Source: Cafeteria roenbergensis (lineage: Eukaryota > Sar > Bigyra > Bicosoecida > Cafeteriaceae). From it: a stretch of DNA of 64,000 bases. The DNA itself is not shown here. The first letter of the stretch is position 1. Below: more notes on the stretch, generated by a model. The model had not been told where the DNA came from. It saw nothing but the letters and a program-made list of their open reading frames with translations, and searched no databases. The stretch spans positions 124,001 to 188,000 of the forward strand of contig VLTN01000002.1 of NCBI GenBank assembly GCA_008330645.1, read 5' to 3'.

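Noticed and set aside
16512-63928. Many antisense and off-frame open frames of 100-450 codons across the giant gene
   Set aside because: Their products are Arg/Pro/Ala/Ser-rich with no motif, and they shadow the codon periodicity of the giant frame in GC-rich DNA. The minus-strand frame carries all recognisable domains.
63950-63952. ATG at 63952 as the start of the giant protein
   Set aside because: The frame is open to the edge, and the residues before it (T-G-P-L-A-H-D-S-S-A-E-A) fit the EVQ-module strand, so the true start is outside the window.
16379-64000. Giant gene as polyketide/nonribosomal synthase or a viral polyprotein
   Set aside because: There are no ketosynthase, acyl-carrier, adenylation, protease or polymerase motifs. 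All readable parts are beta-sandwich adhesion-type units.

Overview
The window is nuclear DNA of a eukaryote, most likely a GC-rich unicellular protist. It carries spliceosomal introns, a 20S proteasome beta subunit, a LUC7-type U1 snRNP protein, a COMMD1-like protein, a RidA-family deaminase, a PH-domain protein and a coiled-coil protein. Nothing in it is bacterial, phage or organellar. The lineage cannot be fixed from the sequence; high GC, short introns and giant adhesin-like genes would suit a stramenopile flagellate or a haptophyte/pelagophyte alga, but that is a guess.

Layout: 1-1814 has no gene I can support. From 1815 to 16099 lie eight compact genes, many in divergent pairs: coiled-coil (-)/PH (+), COMMD1-like (-)/unknown membrane protein (+), PSMB4 (-)/RidA (+), plus a mitochondrial-type unknown (-) and LUC7 (-). 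Six of the eight have introns (14 in total, 109-500 nt). Thirteen donors begin GTGAG and all 14 acceptors end GCAG. Every exon junction was chosen because the reading phase closes and, where a family is recognised, because the joined protein matches it.

From 16379 to the right edge (64000) the minus strand is one uninterrupted reading frame of at least 15,873 residues. Its stop codon is in the window; its start is not. It encodes a giant, repeat-built, probably extracellular protein. The parts are fibronectin type III (FN3) domains (about 36 by eye), filamin/ABP280-type repeats (about 8), three PA14 domains, and dozens of copies of a roughly 100-residue unit that I do not recognise as a named family and call the EVQ module here. 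A smaller unit with the signature L-x2-GD-x-V-x-V-GG recurs about nine times. The notable point is nesting. EVQ modules lie inside FN3 domains, between the Y-x-V-E-W-D strand and the Y-x-V-R-V strand, and inside filamin repeats. All three PA14 domains sit in the same final hairpin of a filamin-type repeat. In three places only the first strand of the module is duplicated, giving tandem 13-residue E-V-Q repeats, nine in a row at 28534-28181.

The housekeeping genes share no pathway. The giant gene is the likely undescribed system: an intronless giant adhesin or surface/extracellular-matrix protein in a locus where nearby genes carry an intron every few hundred bases. Domain calls come from motif reading alone; no search or structure prediction was run.
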